Shown here: positions 46,061 through 57,909 of the stretch, piece after piece
Position numbering within the stretch: position 1 is the stretch's first letter
Layout of the letters: every line of letters starts with the position of its first letter
Source of the DNA: Geosiphon pyriformis
Taxonomy: Eukaryota; Glomeromycota; Glomeromycetes; Archaeosporales; Geosiphonaceae
Assembly: GCA_016748015.1 (NCBI GenBank)
Contig: JAAOMT010000128.1
Location: 1,697,770 to 1,761,769 of the forward strand
Reading direction: 5' to 3'
Length of the DNA: 64,000 nt
Notes under the pieces: model-generated
The model's input: the letters and a program-made list of their open reading frames with translations, nothing else
What the model was told of the DNA's origin: nothing
The model's database searches: none
Program-made: the position numbers and the translations under genes

Positions 46061-46728
46061 TGATCTGTATTGAAAAACTCTAACACATTATCGATTTTGT
46101 GTGATGTAATTGCAGATGCCAAATTTCCATTCACAAAAATAAAGTCAATTATTCTCTCAACACTCCTAAAATTGCTTCAGATAGATGTTTTGACCAGTGA
46201 GTGTTTATCAAAAGTGTTAATTAGGCCCAAACCCAAATAAAACTTAAAGCTTGCATTCCTCTTAGATCTATTCTCATTAAAATCACCTAGAATCACAAAA
46301 AAGCTGGAATTAATTGCCTTAGAAACCATAAAATTAATATTAGCAGCTTGGCCAAAATGCACACCAATAGATATACCAGCATAAAAACCTAAGATTGTAA
46401 CTAAAAGCCTGTTTTTAAACAGAAGATGTACTCTAATCAGATGACCAAAAATCTCATCTACCTTCAACACATGCTAAGCCAAAAAATTGTTCATGATTAT
46501 AGCAACTCCAGCATCATAAAAACCAGCATCCAAATCAGAAGTAAAAATCTGAATTTCATCAAACTTATTTATAATCCAAGGCCTAATGTTAGACCTCAAC
46601 TTTGTCTCAGTAACAATAGAAACCATATTATCCGAATTCTTATGCCAACAAATAATGTTATTCTGTTTAGCTAAATTTGTCATGTCCCTAATATTGCATG
46701 TAGCCACCTTTCAAATGAGCTTACTCAT
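46061..46728 (-). pseudogene. LINE-2 apurinic-type endonuclease, start of ORF2
   Basis: The ORF2 ATG at 46728-46726 overlaps the ORF1 stop (TAATG). The domain shows ATCNIRDMTNLAKQ, ETKLRSNIRP (the Glu of the metal site kept), VILGDFNENRS (about 46275-46310) and, near 46090, a VERIIDF block and NTDHKLV, typical of the endonuclease/exonuclease/phosphatase fold that nicks target DNA. TGA replaces Trp in LIWKV, and other stops follow. Confidence 0.83.
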
Positions 46729-49413
46729 TAATGCAAATAATATACCAAAGAATCCGAATTTACATACAACAGATCTAACTTTCTCAAAATTGAGCCAATA
46801 AAAACTTTAGGAGTTATCATTTTAAATTCTAAACTGCCAACTTTAGAAATAAGGATTTTCAAACTATTCAGACCCAAATCTACAATCTTGTTTTCTATCA
46901 CAGAAGATGAAGGAGAAAGAGATGGCCATAAAATATTCAAAACCATATCAATATCTAATATTGACAGTATATAGAATAGGAATAACCAGAAGACCAACTT
47001 GAGAAACAGACACCAGAAACACCAGCTTTACACCATTTAATCTGTGCATAATACTTGACACTTGATCAGCCAGCAGTTCTAAAAAGTGTTTTAGTAAAGC
47101 CAAACAATCATTAATTGAAGAACTCTCTTGAGCAACCAGTGTGCACTCTTTATTATTTGAGGCATTATAAGAAGGAAAACCAGATTCTGAACCAGAACTG
47201 AAATAAAAACCATCAGAGGAAGAGGCAAATGAAACTATCTGCACTGTTACTCTTAAAATATAGGAAGTATATTAGCATATAAATTAGCCAATTAGAAGTA
47301 GTCATAGTAAATATGAAATTCCAGAATTCCTCTCAAAAGAATTGCAGGATTCCAAGAATTTCAGGATTCTTATATAAAAAATTACAAAATTCCAGAATTA
47401 CAGAATTTCTGGTGTAAAAAATTGAGAAATTAAAGAATCTCAATTATGTATATATAGTAATAACATTAAAAGTAGAAAAAAAGAAGATCTCTTAGTTTAA
47501 ATTTTATTTAAGCAATCTTCTAAATTACAAATATCAATAAATAATTATTTGTTATCTCAATCTATTCTCCATTATTAACACTTTATGTTGATAGTACTTC
47601 ATACTTGACCACACTGGAACAATAGTTCTTGATCATGACTATTGACAGAATACTAACTTAATTGCCTTGGCTTATTTTTTTTTGTTATCTTTTCTTTCTT
47701 TTATTTTTTCTTTTATTGTTGTATACTAATTGATTAAGAATTAAGTGCTAAGTTACTGATGTTAGGGTATAGCACTGGTAAAAGACCCAGGGATAAAGAG
47801 TAAACACTCAATTTAAGGATAGCTTACTAGGAGATTGCCAGCCACCATGTTAAGAAAAAAATTGATGGAATTGTAATTCTGGAAAGTAATAGACAACAAA
47901 CCACATTAATTCAAGGATTAACATGGAAGCACCACTAAAAAAAACACACTTGAATTTCTGTCTATTATACAAAAAACTTCATTTAAAACCTTCAAATAAT
48001 TACCAACAAGATCAGTTATTATGCACCAAGTTACAGGTTTGTTATTTGATTTGAGATCCCAAATAATCAACTGTAACAGCATCTAAGACTTACTGCCAAA
48101 GGCAGCAAAATGGGAGATAGGAACACTTTTTTTAGCATACAGCTTTGCCAGCTAAAGACAATGTACCTCTAAAGTGACTCTTTTAACTAACTTTGAAGAC
48201 TTAGAGGTAGATGCAGTTTGTTCATTACACTCTAAAGCAGAATAACCAAAATGCTCACACTTCTCACAATGAACCAAATTCAATTTAGCCCAAGAAAGAT
48301 TAACATTACCAAATATCAGCTCAGTGTGATAAGCAGATTCCAAATTTTCTTCAGATTCAAAGCCAATCACAGCATAGTAAACCTGATTATCAGACTCCAT
48401 TAAGCAATTAATGACACAGGTTTTCTCACCAGTTCTATCCAAGAGAGTGCCAAAATTATGAGCAGTCATTCCTATTGGCAAAATATACAGCAGTATTCTA
48501 AAACCAATTTCTGGATGCCCAAGTTTCATGATCCTCCACTGCCATAGTGAGTTCTTTCTAATCAAAAAAAACTATTTAGAAGCCAAATGTTCAATCTGAC
48601 CTAATTCAGCAAATTACATCACAGTCTTTTGCCATATTTCAATCAGTTGAATTTTAATTGACTTAATTTCACCAAACTTAACTACTGCAGCAACAATTAT
48701 TTCCTTAGACATATCTATAGGAATTTTCTTAATGACCACAGCCCAATTTGAAAGCATTTTTTGTTTCTTAACATTAACATTTACAATGATTTTTTTCTCT
48801 TTGGCCAATAAGGCAGTCTTTTTTATGCTAATCTCTAAAGTAAAGATAGATCAGATAATTTCTTTAAATTTTGAGAAGATAGTGGCCCTCCCAAAACCAT
48901 TGACAGAAAAAAAATTTTTTCTAATCAACTGAGTTTTTGTTGTAACAAGTTAATATTCAAAGCAAATAATTTTTTAATGACAAATTTCACAGAAGTTTTT
49001 ACAATTTTGGGATTTATCCATTTCTTGTCTAAAGACATACTAAGAGGAGGTGGAAGAAGTTACACTTTTTCTTCTATGTTATAATTGGGAGAACCAAGAG
49101 GGGATTCAAGAATCACACCAGTATTTACTCTTTTTACTTTAGAAGTATTAGCTGCCAAGTCTAAAAGAGACTCGCTGTTGATATTTTTTATAATTATGTT
49201 TTTTTCTTCACAGCTAAACTCACTATCTAAATCCAAATATGTGTTATCAAAACCAGATTTGATTAAAGAAATGTCTCTTTTATTGTCTGAATACTTAATA
49301 TTACTTAGAACCACTTTTTTCTTCTGGGAAAAAAAACCACCAGCAGGATCATAGAAAACATCTTTGGGCATTTTTTTTTTAGACATGTTATTGCCTGAAG
49401 CAGTTTTTAAATT
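46728..49413 (-). pseudogene. LINE-2 ORF1 (nucleic-acid binding), split by a solo LTR
   Basis: It starts near 49413 (MNLKTASGNN, then DPAGGFFSQKKKVVL). A SNWAVVIKKIPIDMS / FGEIKSIKIQLI segment (about 48620-48760) resembles an RNA-recognition fold. A CCHC knuckle CEKCEHFGYSALEC lies at about 48225-48270. The solo LTR falls after the SW-type motif (SKS, with Trp now a stop), and ORF1 resumes at 47244 to end at TAA 46730-46728. Several frame changes and stops break it. Confidence 0.8.
47245..48078 (+). repeat. Solo B LTR inserted in LINE-2 ORF1 (834 bp)
   Basis: It begins TGTTACTCTT and ends CTGTAACA. Flanks are GCAC (47241-47244) and GCAT (48079-48082), a 4-bp duplication with one C-to-T difference. 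The GAATTCC array lies at about 47320-47410, followed by a TATA-like ATGTATATATAG near 47446-47457. Removing it rejoins the ORF1 motif that LINE-3 shows as SWAQVV. Confidence 0.93.
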
Positions 49414-49520
49414 CATGACAAAAGAATTATTAATTAAAGAAATAATAATATAGACTAACAAAAAAAATAAAAATAAAAACTTCTTTTTTAGAAATGCACT
49501 CTTTGGAATTTTTAGGATGT

Positions 49521-49910
49521 AAAAAAAAAAAGTTTTGTAAAATTTTTAATTATAAGCTTTTTAATAAATAAAATAAAATAAAGTTAAAAAAATAAAATTT
49601 AAAAAAGTCTTTTATTTAGATTTAAAATAATTAAACCATTTTATTAAAATTAATAATAATAAAAAAAGCTTTATTTATATATTTAATTATAATATTATTT
49701 TAAGTTTTAATATTTTTTAAATATTAAATACATATTTTAGTAAATTGCAAATTGTTTTAATTATATTAATTAAAATTAATTTTAACAAACATGTTACTTT
49801 TATTATTATATAATAATAAAAAATTATTATTGATAACCAAATTTAAACTACAATTTAATAAATAAATAAAAATATAAAATATAAAAATAATTATAAAAAA
49901 AAATTTTTTT
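49521..49910. other. AT-rich spacer between head-to-head LINEs
   Basis: About 390 bp of A/T-rich sequence without a gene separates the 5' ends of LINE-2 (minus) and LINE-4 (plus). I see nothing else in it. Confidence 0.5.
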
Positions 49911-52900
49911 TCTTATATTTAAAATTTATCAAAGAGTACATTTGTTAAAAAAAAAGTTTTTAATTATTTAGTATAATAAATCCAAAGTATTTTTGCTAAA
50001 TTATAAGACTATAGTTGGTTTTAGTATTACTATTATAAAAAAGTTTATTAAAAATTCTGGCTCTAATATTAATAACAACATATTTTTTCTAAAAAAAAAA
50101 AAGGAGTGATACTTTAGAAAACAGTATTAATAACAAAAAAGTTTCTATTAAGAATTTAAATGATTGTTTTTAAGGCTCTAAAACTAGTAATATGAAAAAA
50201 AAGTATTTAGTTAATTATAGTAAAAAAAACATTTTTAATAAAAAAAATTTTAATTAGACACCAAAAAATTTATGAGTAAAAGCCAAGAAAATTTTAAGAA
50301 CATTATTAAAAAAAATTAATTTCTTAAGTAATAATAATAATATTTTGTTAGATGTTATTACAATTTAAGATTTTAGCAAAAAAATTATAAAATAAAATAA
50401 AATATCTAATTATAATATAACATAATAATAATTTTAGAAAAGTAATAATTAACATAGTAGCAAACACTATTTTATAATAATGACAAGCACTAGTTTACAA
50501 TAATGACCAATACCAATTGGTGATAGTAACAAACACCAAATTAAGATACCAAAAAAAAAGTATTACAATATGTTTTTTTATAGAACTATAAACATATATA
50601 TATATACAATAGCTTTAATATTTAAGAAAAACAACAAGTTATAAAACAAATCATAAAAACAAGTTATCAAATAACTCATTCAACAATTCTATTTTAATTA
50701 TTTTCTAGTTTTTATTTTTAAAATAAATATCCACAAAAACTTTTAATCAAAAAATTATTAAAAACTGAATTATTACAACTCAAAGTATTAAAAAATTTAC
50801 TTGTATTATTTATTAAATGAAACTATTATTTATTAGCTGAATTTTTTGGAAAAATAATTCCTAATCAAAATTATTTATGTTGTACTAATTAATAAAAACT
50901 TTATTGTAAAAATTAAAAAAAGTGTTAAAAGCTATTAACATTCTATGTTTTTAGATTAAAAAAACACATTAGACAATTGTAAAAATAGTCTTAAAGAAGA
51001 CTCCAAACAGCAAATAAATTTCAGTTTAGTCTTTAAAAAAGAGTACATAAACATATACAACAATCAGAATTAAAAAATAACTTATATTGTAACATCAAAA
51101 AAAGTCTTCAATATAATTATTAATATTATTACACAAATAGAATTAAAAAACTTATAAAAGACTGATTCCAATTAAAACAAAATATTAACAATTAAAATAA
51201 TCAAGAAAATCATCACATAATAATATTTTACTGGCTTTTTTTTTTCTAAAAAATTTGGTTTATGTTTTGTTAGAAAATTATTTACTTTAAATATTGGCTT
51301 AAATAATATTATTGAAAAGTTATCTTAAAATAAACTTATAATAATCAGAAAATTATTTTCAAAAATTAATGGTTTAGGAAAGCTTTTATTTTTTCAAAAT
51401 TTGCTAAAATCATCTGTACATTTTTTATATTTGAATTAAGCTTAATGCAGACAATAAAAAAGACAAAAACTGCAAATATCTTAGTTAACACCAATTTAAA
51501 AAAATCAGCAGTACACTTAAATTAGGCTGTGATAATAAAAAAAATTTTAATTGAAATGTTAACTGAAACTGTACATATTGTGCTATTCGAATTTAACAAT
51601 ATTAAATCAATTAACATATAATTAGTAAGATTATGACAAAAGGTTGTAACTAAATTTAATTAATTAGATTATGTTAATTTGGTCATAAATAAGTGGTTTG
51701 TCTTAATTAAAAAAAATACAATATGTATAACTAAAGCTAATATAAACAAAAAATCATAAGATACAAGAGACCAAAACAAAATACTACTCTATACACTACT
51801 AATAAAAACCAATGCTTATAATATTTGGAATTTTATTAAATCTGTGAATAAAAAAACATGTATTATTAATTATTATTTAGTTAAGTATGTCTAAATCAGA
51901 TGTGTAGTTGTTTGTTTTAATTCTGCTAAGTTATTAAATACTGTCATAAAAATCACATTAGTATTAAAGAGCACTAATCTATGTTGGTTTTACTTAAGAT
52001 TAGCCAAGTATGTCAAGTATAAAAATTTAGGTCATATATTATTAAATTATTTAGTAGATAAAAAAAACTTCTTCTGATAGATTACTTTGTAGAATTTTTT
52101 CAAAATTAGATAAAAGCAGATTAACAGCCATTTATGTTAAATATTTGGCTTCTGTTGCTTATTTTGTTTTTTTTGGTGGTATTTTATGAACAAAAATTGT
52201 TAGTAAGTCTTCAATTTTTTTTTATATATAAAATCCTACAAGTTTTGGTTTTTTTTCAAAAATAAAATTTATTTTGTTTATATCAAAAAAAATAAATATT
52301 AGATTTGTCACTTTTAAGTACAGTTTTATTAGGTTTGCAAAGTAAGTTAACAAGCTGGCTAAGAAATTAAATATATTTGAACCAATAATTTCTTAGCTTA
52401 ATTCTAAATATTAGTCATTAATAATCTCTTCATTACAAAATTAAGAAACAAATACAATAATAAGTAAGAATTTAAGTACAGCTACTATTAATAGAACTGT
52501 TATAAGAGTAGAGTTTTTGAATTAATCAATTGTTTTAAGATTGGAAAAAAAAATAAACAACTTGTCAATTATAGTTATAGATCTATTGGCTAAAATAAAC
52601 AATAATGGTTTAAGTTTAAATACTTTTTCTTAATAATAACTGATTTGATCTGAAAAATTGTTATGTACAATATTAAAAGTATAAATAATCTTGTTAAGCA
52701 AAAAAATGTTATTTGTTGGCATAAAAAAATAAACAATTTGATTTTTATTGTTACTAAAATGAAATTAAAAAAAAATTTTGTTTATAAATTGTTAATAAGT
52801 TTAATAATGTTTAAGTATTCACTTTTGGTTTAAATTCTGTTTATTTGGATTTTGGTATTATAGTTATTATAAATGTTATTTTAATAAGACATATATACAA

Positions 52901-54745
52901 AGTTTCTGAAATTGTTAGTTAGCTTTTGTTTTTTAAGTTGTTTTTCAAAAATAAACTCTCTGTATTAGTTTTGGGATTATATACTAATACTGTTTTGGCA
53001 ACATATTTGGCTTAAGCTAAAAAAATCAATTCACTAATTGTAAAAACTGTAAATAAATCTTTTTTTGTGATTTTAGATAGCAATTTCAATGAAAATAGTT
53101 TTTACAGATATGCTAGTTTCAAGAAGTGTCTTGATTTGAGATTGGTTAATTCTTTAGTAAGAAGTTTAACTGTAAAAGTTCTAACATAAAAAAATTCTAA
53201 AGATGTTAAAAGAACAATTGATTACATATTTGTTTTTTTAAATTTAATCAATGTAGTAGTAAATTATGTAGTTCTAAATATTGGTAAATACTTTAATACT
53301 AATTATTAAACTGTTTTTATGTCTATGAGTTTGGGTGGTTTGCTAAATGTATATTTGATTTTTTTTATAAATAGACAAATAGAAATTGTTAGAAGTTTGA
53401 CTTTAAAAGTGTTAATAGTATTAAATAGACCAGTTTTAAAAATATTACTATGGCTAATATTATAATGTTTTCTAATAAATTTATTGTAACTAAAAAGTTT
53501 TTGAATTTGAATATAATATAGAATATTATTTATAAGATAATGTGTTTGTTAACCAATAAAGTATTTAAAAAAAAATAATTCAAGAATTTTAATGGTGTTT
53601 TTTACCAGAAAATTTCTTAAATTTCATAAGTTAGAAATTTTGGTATCAAAAATTATTAAGTTTTTACATATAAAGCCCAGTAATAAGTTTGCTTCTTTAA
53701 TAAAATACTAGATATCTTTAGACAGTAATAAAGCTTCAAATGTTCAAGTTTTGTTAAACTCTAATGCCAATTTTAATAGTATAAAGTCTGTTTTATTTGA
53801 TGTAAAAAAAATTTATTATACTTCCAAACTTGTTGGATTATTGAAAACTAAAGAATCAAATATTAGATTTGTAATTAACAAATATATAAAAAGCTTTGCT
53901 GTCAATAAGAGTCATATAATTAAAAATATATTAAAGCATCTATTTGGAAAATAGTTTTAAATTATGTAATTGTTAATAATAAATTGGTTCTGAATTTCAG
54001 TAAGATTAAATTTAAAATTAATGTAATAATGAAAGATTAGACAAGAAAGAGATTGGTTTTAAACAGTATTTCTAATTTATAGCATTATTAATATTTGCTA
54101 CTGATCCATATAGATAATAATGCTTTTTTTGATATTATAAATATTATTGTTTATAATAATATTCTATAAATAGTCAAGAACTTACTTGATAAAAAAACTA
54201 TTGGTTTGTTTGATATTACTAATAAGTTCTGAAAACATTATAATATTTTGGTTCTTAGGATACTTAAAATTTTTTTTAGTGTTTAAATCCGTATTTCAGC
54301 CTTGAAAAGAGGCTTAAGTGTTAATAATTTTTAAACTTTATAAATAGAAAAATGTTTTGACCAAAATTAAATTAATTGCTTTAATTAAAACTACTTAAAA
54401 GATTCTTTTTAAGATACTTTTTAATAAGATTTCTTTGGTCTGTAGCAAATTTGATATTCTTTATAGTGACAATTTTTCTGTATTAAAAAGCACTATTATT
54501 TAGTTTTTTGTTTTTGCAATAGGCTTAATAATTAAAAATACATTAGAAAAGAGTTGTAAATTATGACTAGTTTTGCAAAATATACAAAAAACCTATAATT
54601 TTGTTAATTGACTTTATTTAAAAAATAGTTTAATTCAGATAAAAATATGTAAATAGTTTATTAAATTCTTTGGTAGTATTTACAATAATAAAATTAATTG
54701 AGTTATAAAAAATTATAGACTTATAAATAGATATTGGATACATGA
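49911..54745 (+). mobile_element. LINE-4: strongly decayed non-LTR retrotransposon, cut at its 3' side
   Basis: The 5' end (AGAGTACATTTGTTAAAAAA) matches LINE-3 and LINE-2. ORF1 relics include INGLGK (VNGFGR in LINE-3, about 51368-51385). The ORF1/ORF2 junction is at about 52631. The endonuclease relic is at 52660-53300 (DSNFNEN-like near 53080). RT relics are at about 53700-54745, including an open 67-codon stretch (53751-53954). The sequence stops at RYWIHD, equivalent to RYRVHDG in LINE-2, where the LTR of element E begins. The 3' part is not found to the right of E within the window. A solo LTR interrupts it at 50356. Confidence 0.72.
50356..51222 (+). repeat. Solo A LTR inserted in LINE-4 (867 bp)
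   Basis: It starts TATTACAA and ends CATAATA (mutated TGTTAC and GTAACA) and aligns with 1714-2543. Flanks are ATGT (50352-50355) and ATAT (51223-51226), a 4-bp duplication with one G-to-A change. The palindromic array (about 50455-50545) and a TATATATATA run near 50597 are in the usual order. Confidence 0.87.
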
Positions 54746-55697
54746 TATTACAGATGATTATTTGGTAGTTGAAATAAATAACAAATCTGTAACTAATGCT
54801 CAATAGTTAGTATGATTAGTAATTTTGAAGATTTTGGTTGTCTGAAAGTTTTGGTTAAGTTTTTTGTATAATGGACAGAGATTTAATAATTGTGTTAATA
54901 GTTTCTTAAAATTGTAATTCCATCAAATTTTTTCTTCAATATAGTAACCAGTTTATTCTGATAGTTGTGCCCTTCTGATAAGCTATTTGTAAATTTTTTA
55001 AACTTTATACTCTTTCTTTGAGATTTTTTTATCAGGCTATCTTTGACATCAATTATTTAGTGCTTAATTTTTTTAATCAGTTAATAAATCAACAAACAAC
55101 AAAAAATAAAAAAAATAAAAGAAAATAAAGAAAATAAGAATTAGTATCCCATTAATAGCCATAATTAAGAACTATTGTTTTAGTGTGGTTAAGTATTAAC
55201 TTTTATCAACATTCCATGTTGATAGAGTGGAAATAATTTAATATTCTTTAATTAAGTAATAATAATATGGATTTAAGTAGTAATGGATAATTTATTAATA
55301 TGTAATATGAATTTAAACTGCTTTTAATTGGATGTTCTTGCTATAAATTCTAATTTGGGGATTTTAGCTTGGGAATTTTGTCTTTTTTGCTTTTAATACT
55401 CTTGCTATATATACATAATTGATGTTTTACAAGATCTCATACATTTATGAGCAATATGTTATAGTTTCTCAAGCAATGTGCTCTAATTTACTAATATTGC
55501 TTATATTGCTAAGCAATATGTCATAATTTACTGACATTGCTTATATTGCTGAGCAATGTGTTATAATTCGCTAATATTGCTTATATTGCTAAACAATGTG
55601 CCATAATTTACCAATAATATGCTTATATGCTCAATATTTTTCTTCTATTGGTTTATTTTTCTTACTATTTATTTTGTGTTCTTTTTTATGAGTAATA
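54746..55697 (-). repeat. 3' LTR of element E (952 bp)
   Basis: On the plus strand it starts TATTACAG and ends GAGTAATA, i.e. TATTACTCAT on the minus strand. The 3' half aligns with B LTRs, but the region upstream of the TATA-like TGTATATATAG (about 55412-55424) holds a different array of 40-bp units (55473-55632). It adjoins LINE-4 on the left (flank ATGA, 54742-54745). Confidence 0.85.
55473..55632 (-). repeat. Four 40-bp tandem units with AGCAATAT hairpins, U3 of LTR E
   Basis: Units start at 55473, 55513, 55553 and 55593, exactly 40 bp each; a partial unit precedes them. Each contains ATATTGCTAAGCAATAT-type near-palindromes across unit borders and one or two further ATTGC copies. It lies just upstream of the TATA-like box. 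Confidence 0.93.
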
Positions 55698-55711
55698 TTA
55701 TCTTCTCTTTT

Positions 55712-56348
55712 TTAATATTGAGCTCTGTTAAAATTTTTATTTTGTATTAATTTTACTACTTTTTTTTCTAATACTATTTGTTTAACTCTGATTCTTATAT
55801 CATCTACTTATAAGTTTTTTATTCTTCCCTACTGGTTAATGGTTATTGTTTTCATTTCTGGGTGTAGTAGTATTTTTGAATAATTTTGAAATATAGTGTA
55901 TAGTTAATAGATTGTTCTAATATAAAGTGATAAATTTGTCTTCTTTTCAATAAAATTTTCAATTTGTTGTATTATTTCTTGATTGAATATTCTTTTAGAT
56001 TTGTCAATATATAATTCTTAAATATTCAACTTTTGTCTTAACTGATAATAACAGTATGGTATTGAAAGTTGTTTTGTTTAGTGTTTTTAACTTTTTTATT
56101 AGCTTTTCTGTTAGAACAATTATGAGTATTTTTCCAAAAGTATTTTTCACTTTCTTTATTATTTTATCTGACTAATGTTTTGTTGAATTCAGTAGTCACT
56201 GATATAATGTATTTTCTGTTTTTTTTTTTTTGGTGTTTTAATAGCAGATTGTTTGGTGGTTGATAACAATTTTTATATTTAATTGTTGTTAATTTACAGC
56301 TTGAAATAATTGTTAAGCCATTGAGTAAATGTGATCTGGAATTTTCAT
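55712..56348 (-). pseudogene. ORF3 of element E, degraded
   Basis: ATG at 56348-56346 (MKIPDHIYSMA) to TAA at 55714-55712 after AQY. It aligns with ORF3 of B1 (MKITDDIYSLAQQLFQ). Stops occur at Gln positions. The integrase stop (TGA, 56409-56407) is 58 bp upstream; the spacer is frame-shifted relative to B1, so ORF3 is a separate ORF and not a read-through extension. Confidence 0.7.
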
Positions 56349-56406
56349 TTTTTTGTTGTTGCTTTTGTCATATATACTATGTCTTTTTTTATATTATTTT
56401 GGTTAA

Positions 56407-57241
56407 TCACTTTGATATGTTTGTATTAATAATTATAATTGGTTTCAAATCTTGTGAAATTTTTTCTGATTAGACTAGTATTTGCTGTACTCCCAGTTGT
56501 GAAATATTACTAGTGGATAATAATATTATATTGTAATATAATTTCAATCAATTTCTATGTGCTGTTTTAGCTAAGATTTTGTTGTTTTATCTTAATTTAT
56601 AAGTTCTATTTCTTAGAATTTTTCAATGTAAAATAATCTATTTTATTTGGGGTCAAATTTTCTATTCCATTGTTTTTCTACTTTAGTATAATATAAGAGT
56701 ACTTTGTTTTTACTTCTGAATTCAACTGGTTTATCTGGTAATTGGTTATTATATTGTTTTTTTTTGTTTTTTTTGTGACTTTTGAATGTTATCAGCTGTT
56801 TTTTGTCTTTTGTTTTCTAAAGTTTCGATTAGTTTATATGTTTTTTTTAACAATATTCTTTGTAAATTGGCTTTTGTTATTGGTTCTATTGAATATATGT
56901 TAATGTTTATCTTAACTGATAATATTGTTGTTCTACTATAAATAAGTTCAAATAATGTTGCTTATGTAGTATTTTGTTTTATTGTTCAAAATATTTATTT
57001 ATTTTTTAGCCAACTATATCACTAAATATCTAGATAAAACTAAAAAATTTCTATAAATAATTTGTTTTAATACTTTTAAAGCATTTTTCATAATTTTTTT
57101 TGGCTAATTATTACTACTTATATGTTTTATATTCTTTTTTTTTGAATTTTTTAAGAATATTATAGATTGTAAAAAAGATATATTTATTTTATTCTGTATT
57201 TTTTTTGCTTTTTGTATTTTTTGTTTTCAAAAATATAATAT
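56407..57241 (-). pseudogene. Integrase C-terminal half of element E, degraded
   Basis: The clearest block is around 56870-57000, where TTIKQNTT and LVYSRTTTLL-like residues align with element A (VKQDTTQFTP, LVYGRKAILP). The tail ends in SQDLKPIIIINTN (about 56410-56460). Upstream of 57001 the alignment becomes poor. Confidence 0.68.
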
Positions 57242-57909
57242 TGTTATAAGTTGGAGTAACAAGCTAATGAATAGCAAAGGAGAACAAAATTGTAGGATAA
57301 TGAAAAGAATCAAAAAAAATTTAATTTCAAAGAGTAAATTGAATAAGTATAGATTCAATATACAAGATCAGTCTTATAAAATATCTCAGTTACTATACTT
57401 TTCAAAAGATAACTGGAAAATCTAAAAGTAAAGAGATAGTCTATACTGTCAATAAATGATTACATACTGGTATAATTTTATGCTTTATGTTAGTACTCTT
57501 AGAATTTAATATTAAGTATTAAATGTACTTTTCAGTCATGTTTTATTCAATAATCTTCAAATATTACAATTACACATTTTAGAAAAAAGGTAGGGAATAA
57601 CCAACAAATAATTTTTTATTTTAAAATGTTCAGATACTTGAAAGTAAAGAAAGAGAAATTAGTGATAAAAGAAAGATTGAGATAAAAATTTTTATTTTAT
57701 TTATTTAATTTTCTTAATTTTTGACATGTATTTTTATAGTTAAGAGATTCATTGCTTATATAGCTATCAAAAGTGGTCAATAATCAAGTTAATAATCAGA
57801 TCATTAATCAAGTCAATAATTATTATCTAAAAATAAGATGGGTAATTATATAATATTAATGACTAATACATATAATAACCAATAAAAAGTATGGATTTCA
57901 ATCATAACA
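57242..57909 (-). repeat. Solo C LTR in element E (668 bp)
   Basis: On the plus strand it starts TGTTATAAG and ends CATAACA and aligns with both LTRs of element C. Flanks are a perfect 4-bp duplication, ATAT at 57238-57241 and 57910-57913. It has four 12-bp array units (57775-57822). Confidence 0.93.

Larger units (their letters stand above)
41897..49520 (-). mobile_element. LINE-2: nearly complete non-LTR retrotransposon, degraded
   Basis: On the minus strand it runs from a 5' untranslated region shared with LINE-3 and LINE-4 (about 49520) through ORF1, endonuclease, RT and RNase H to an A-rich tail at about 41897-41918. A solo B LTR (47245-48078) interrupts ORF1. Without it the element is about 6.8 kb. 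Both ORFs contain many stops. Boundaries are accurate to about 20 bp. Confidence 0.88.

Noticed and set aside
55473-55632. CRISPR-like array because of regular 40-bp spacing
   Set aside because: The units are contiguous without unique spacers, the context is an LTR, and the genome is eukaryotic.
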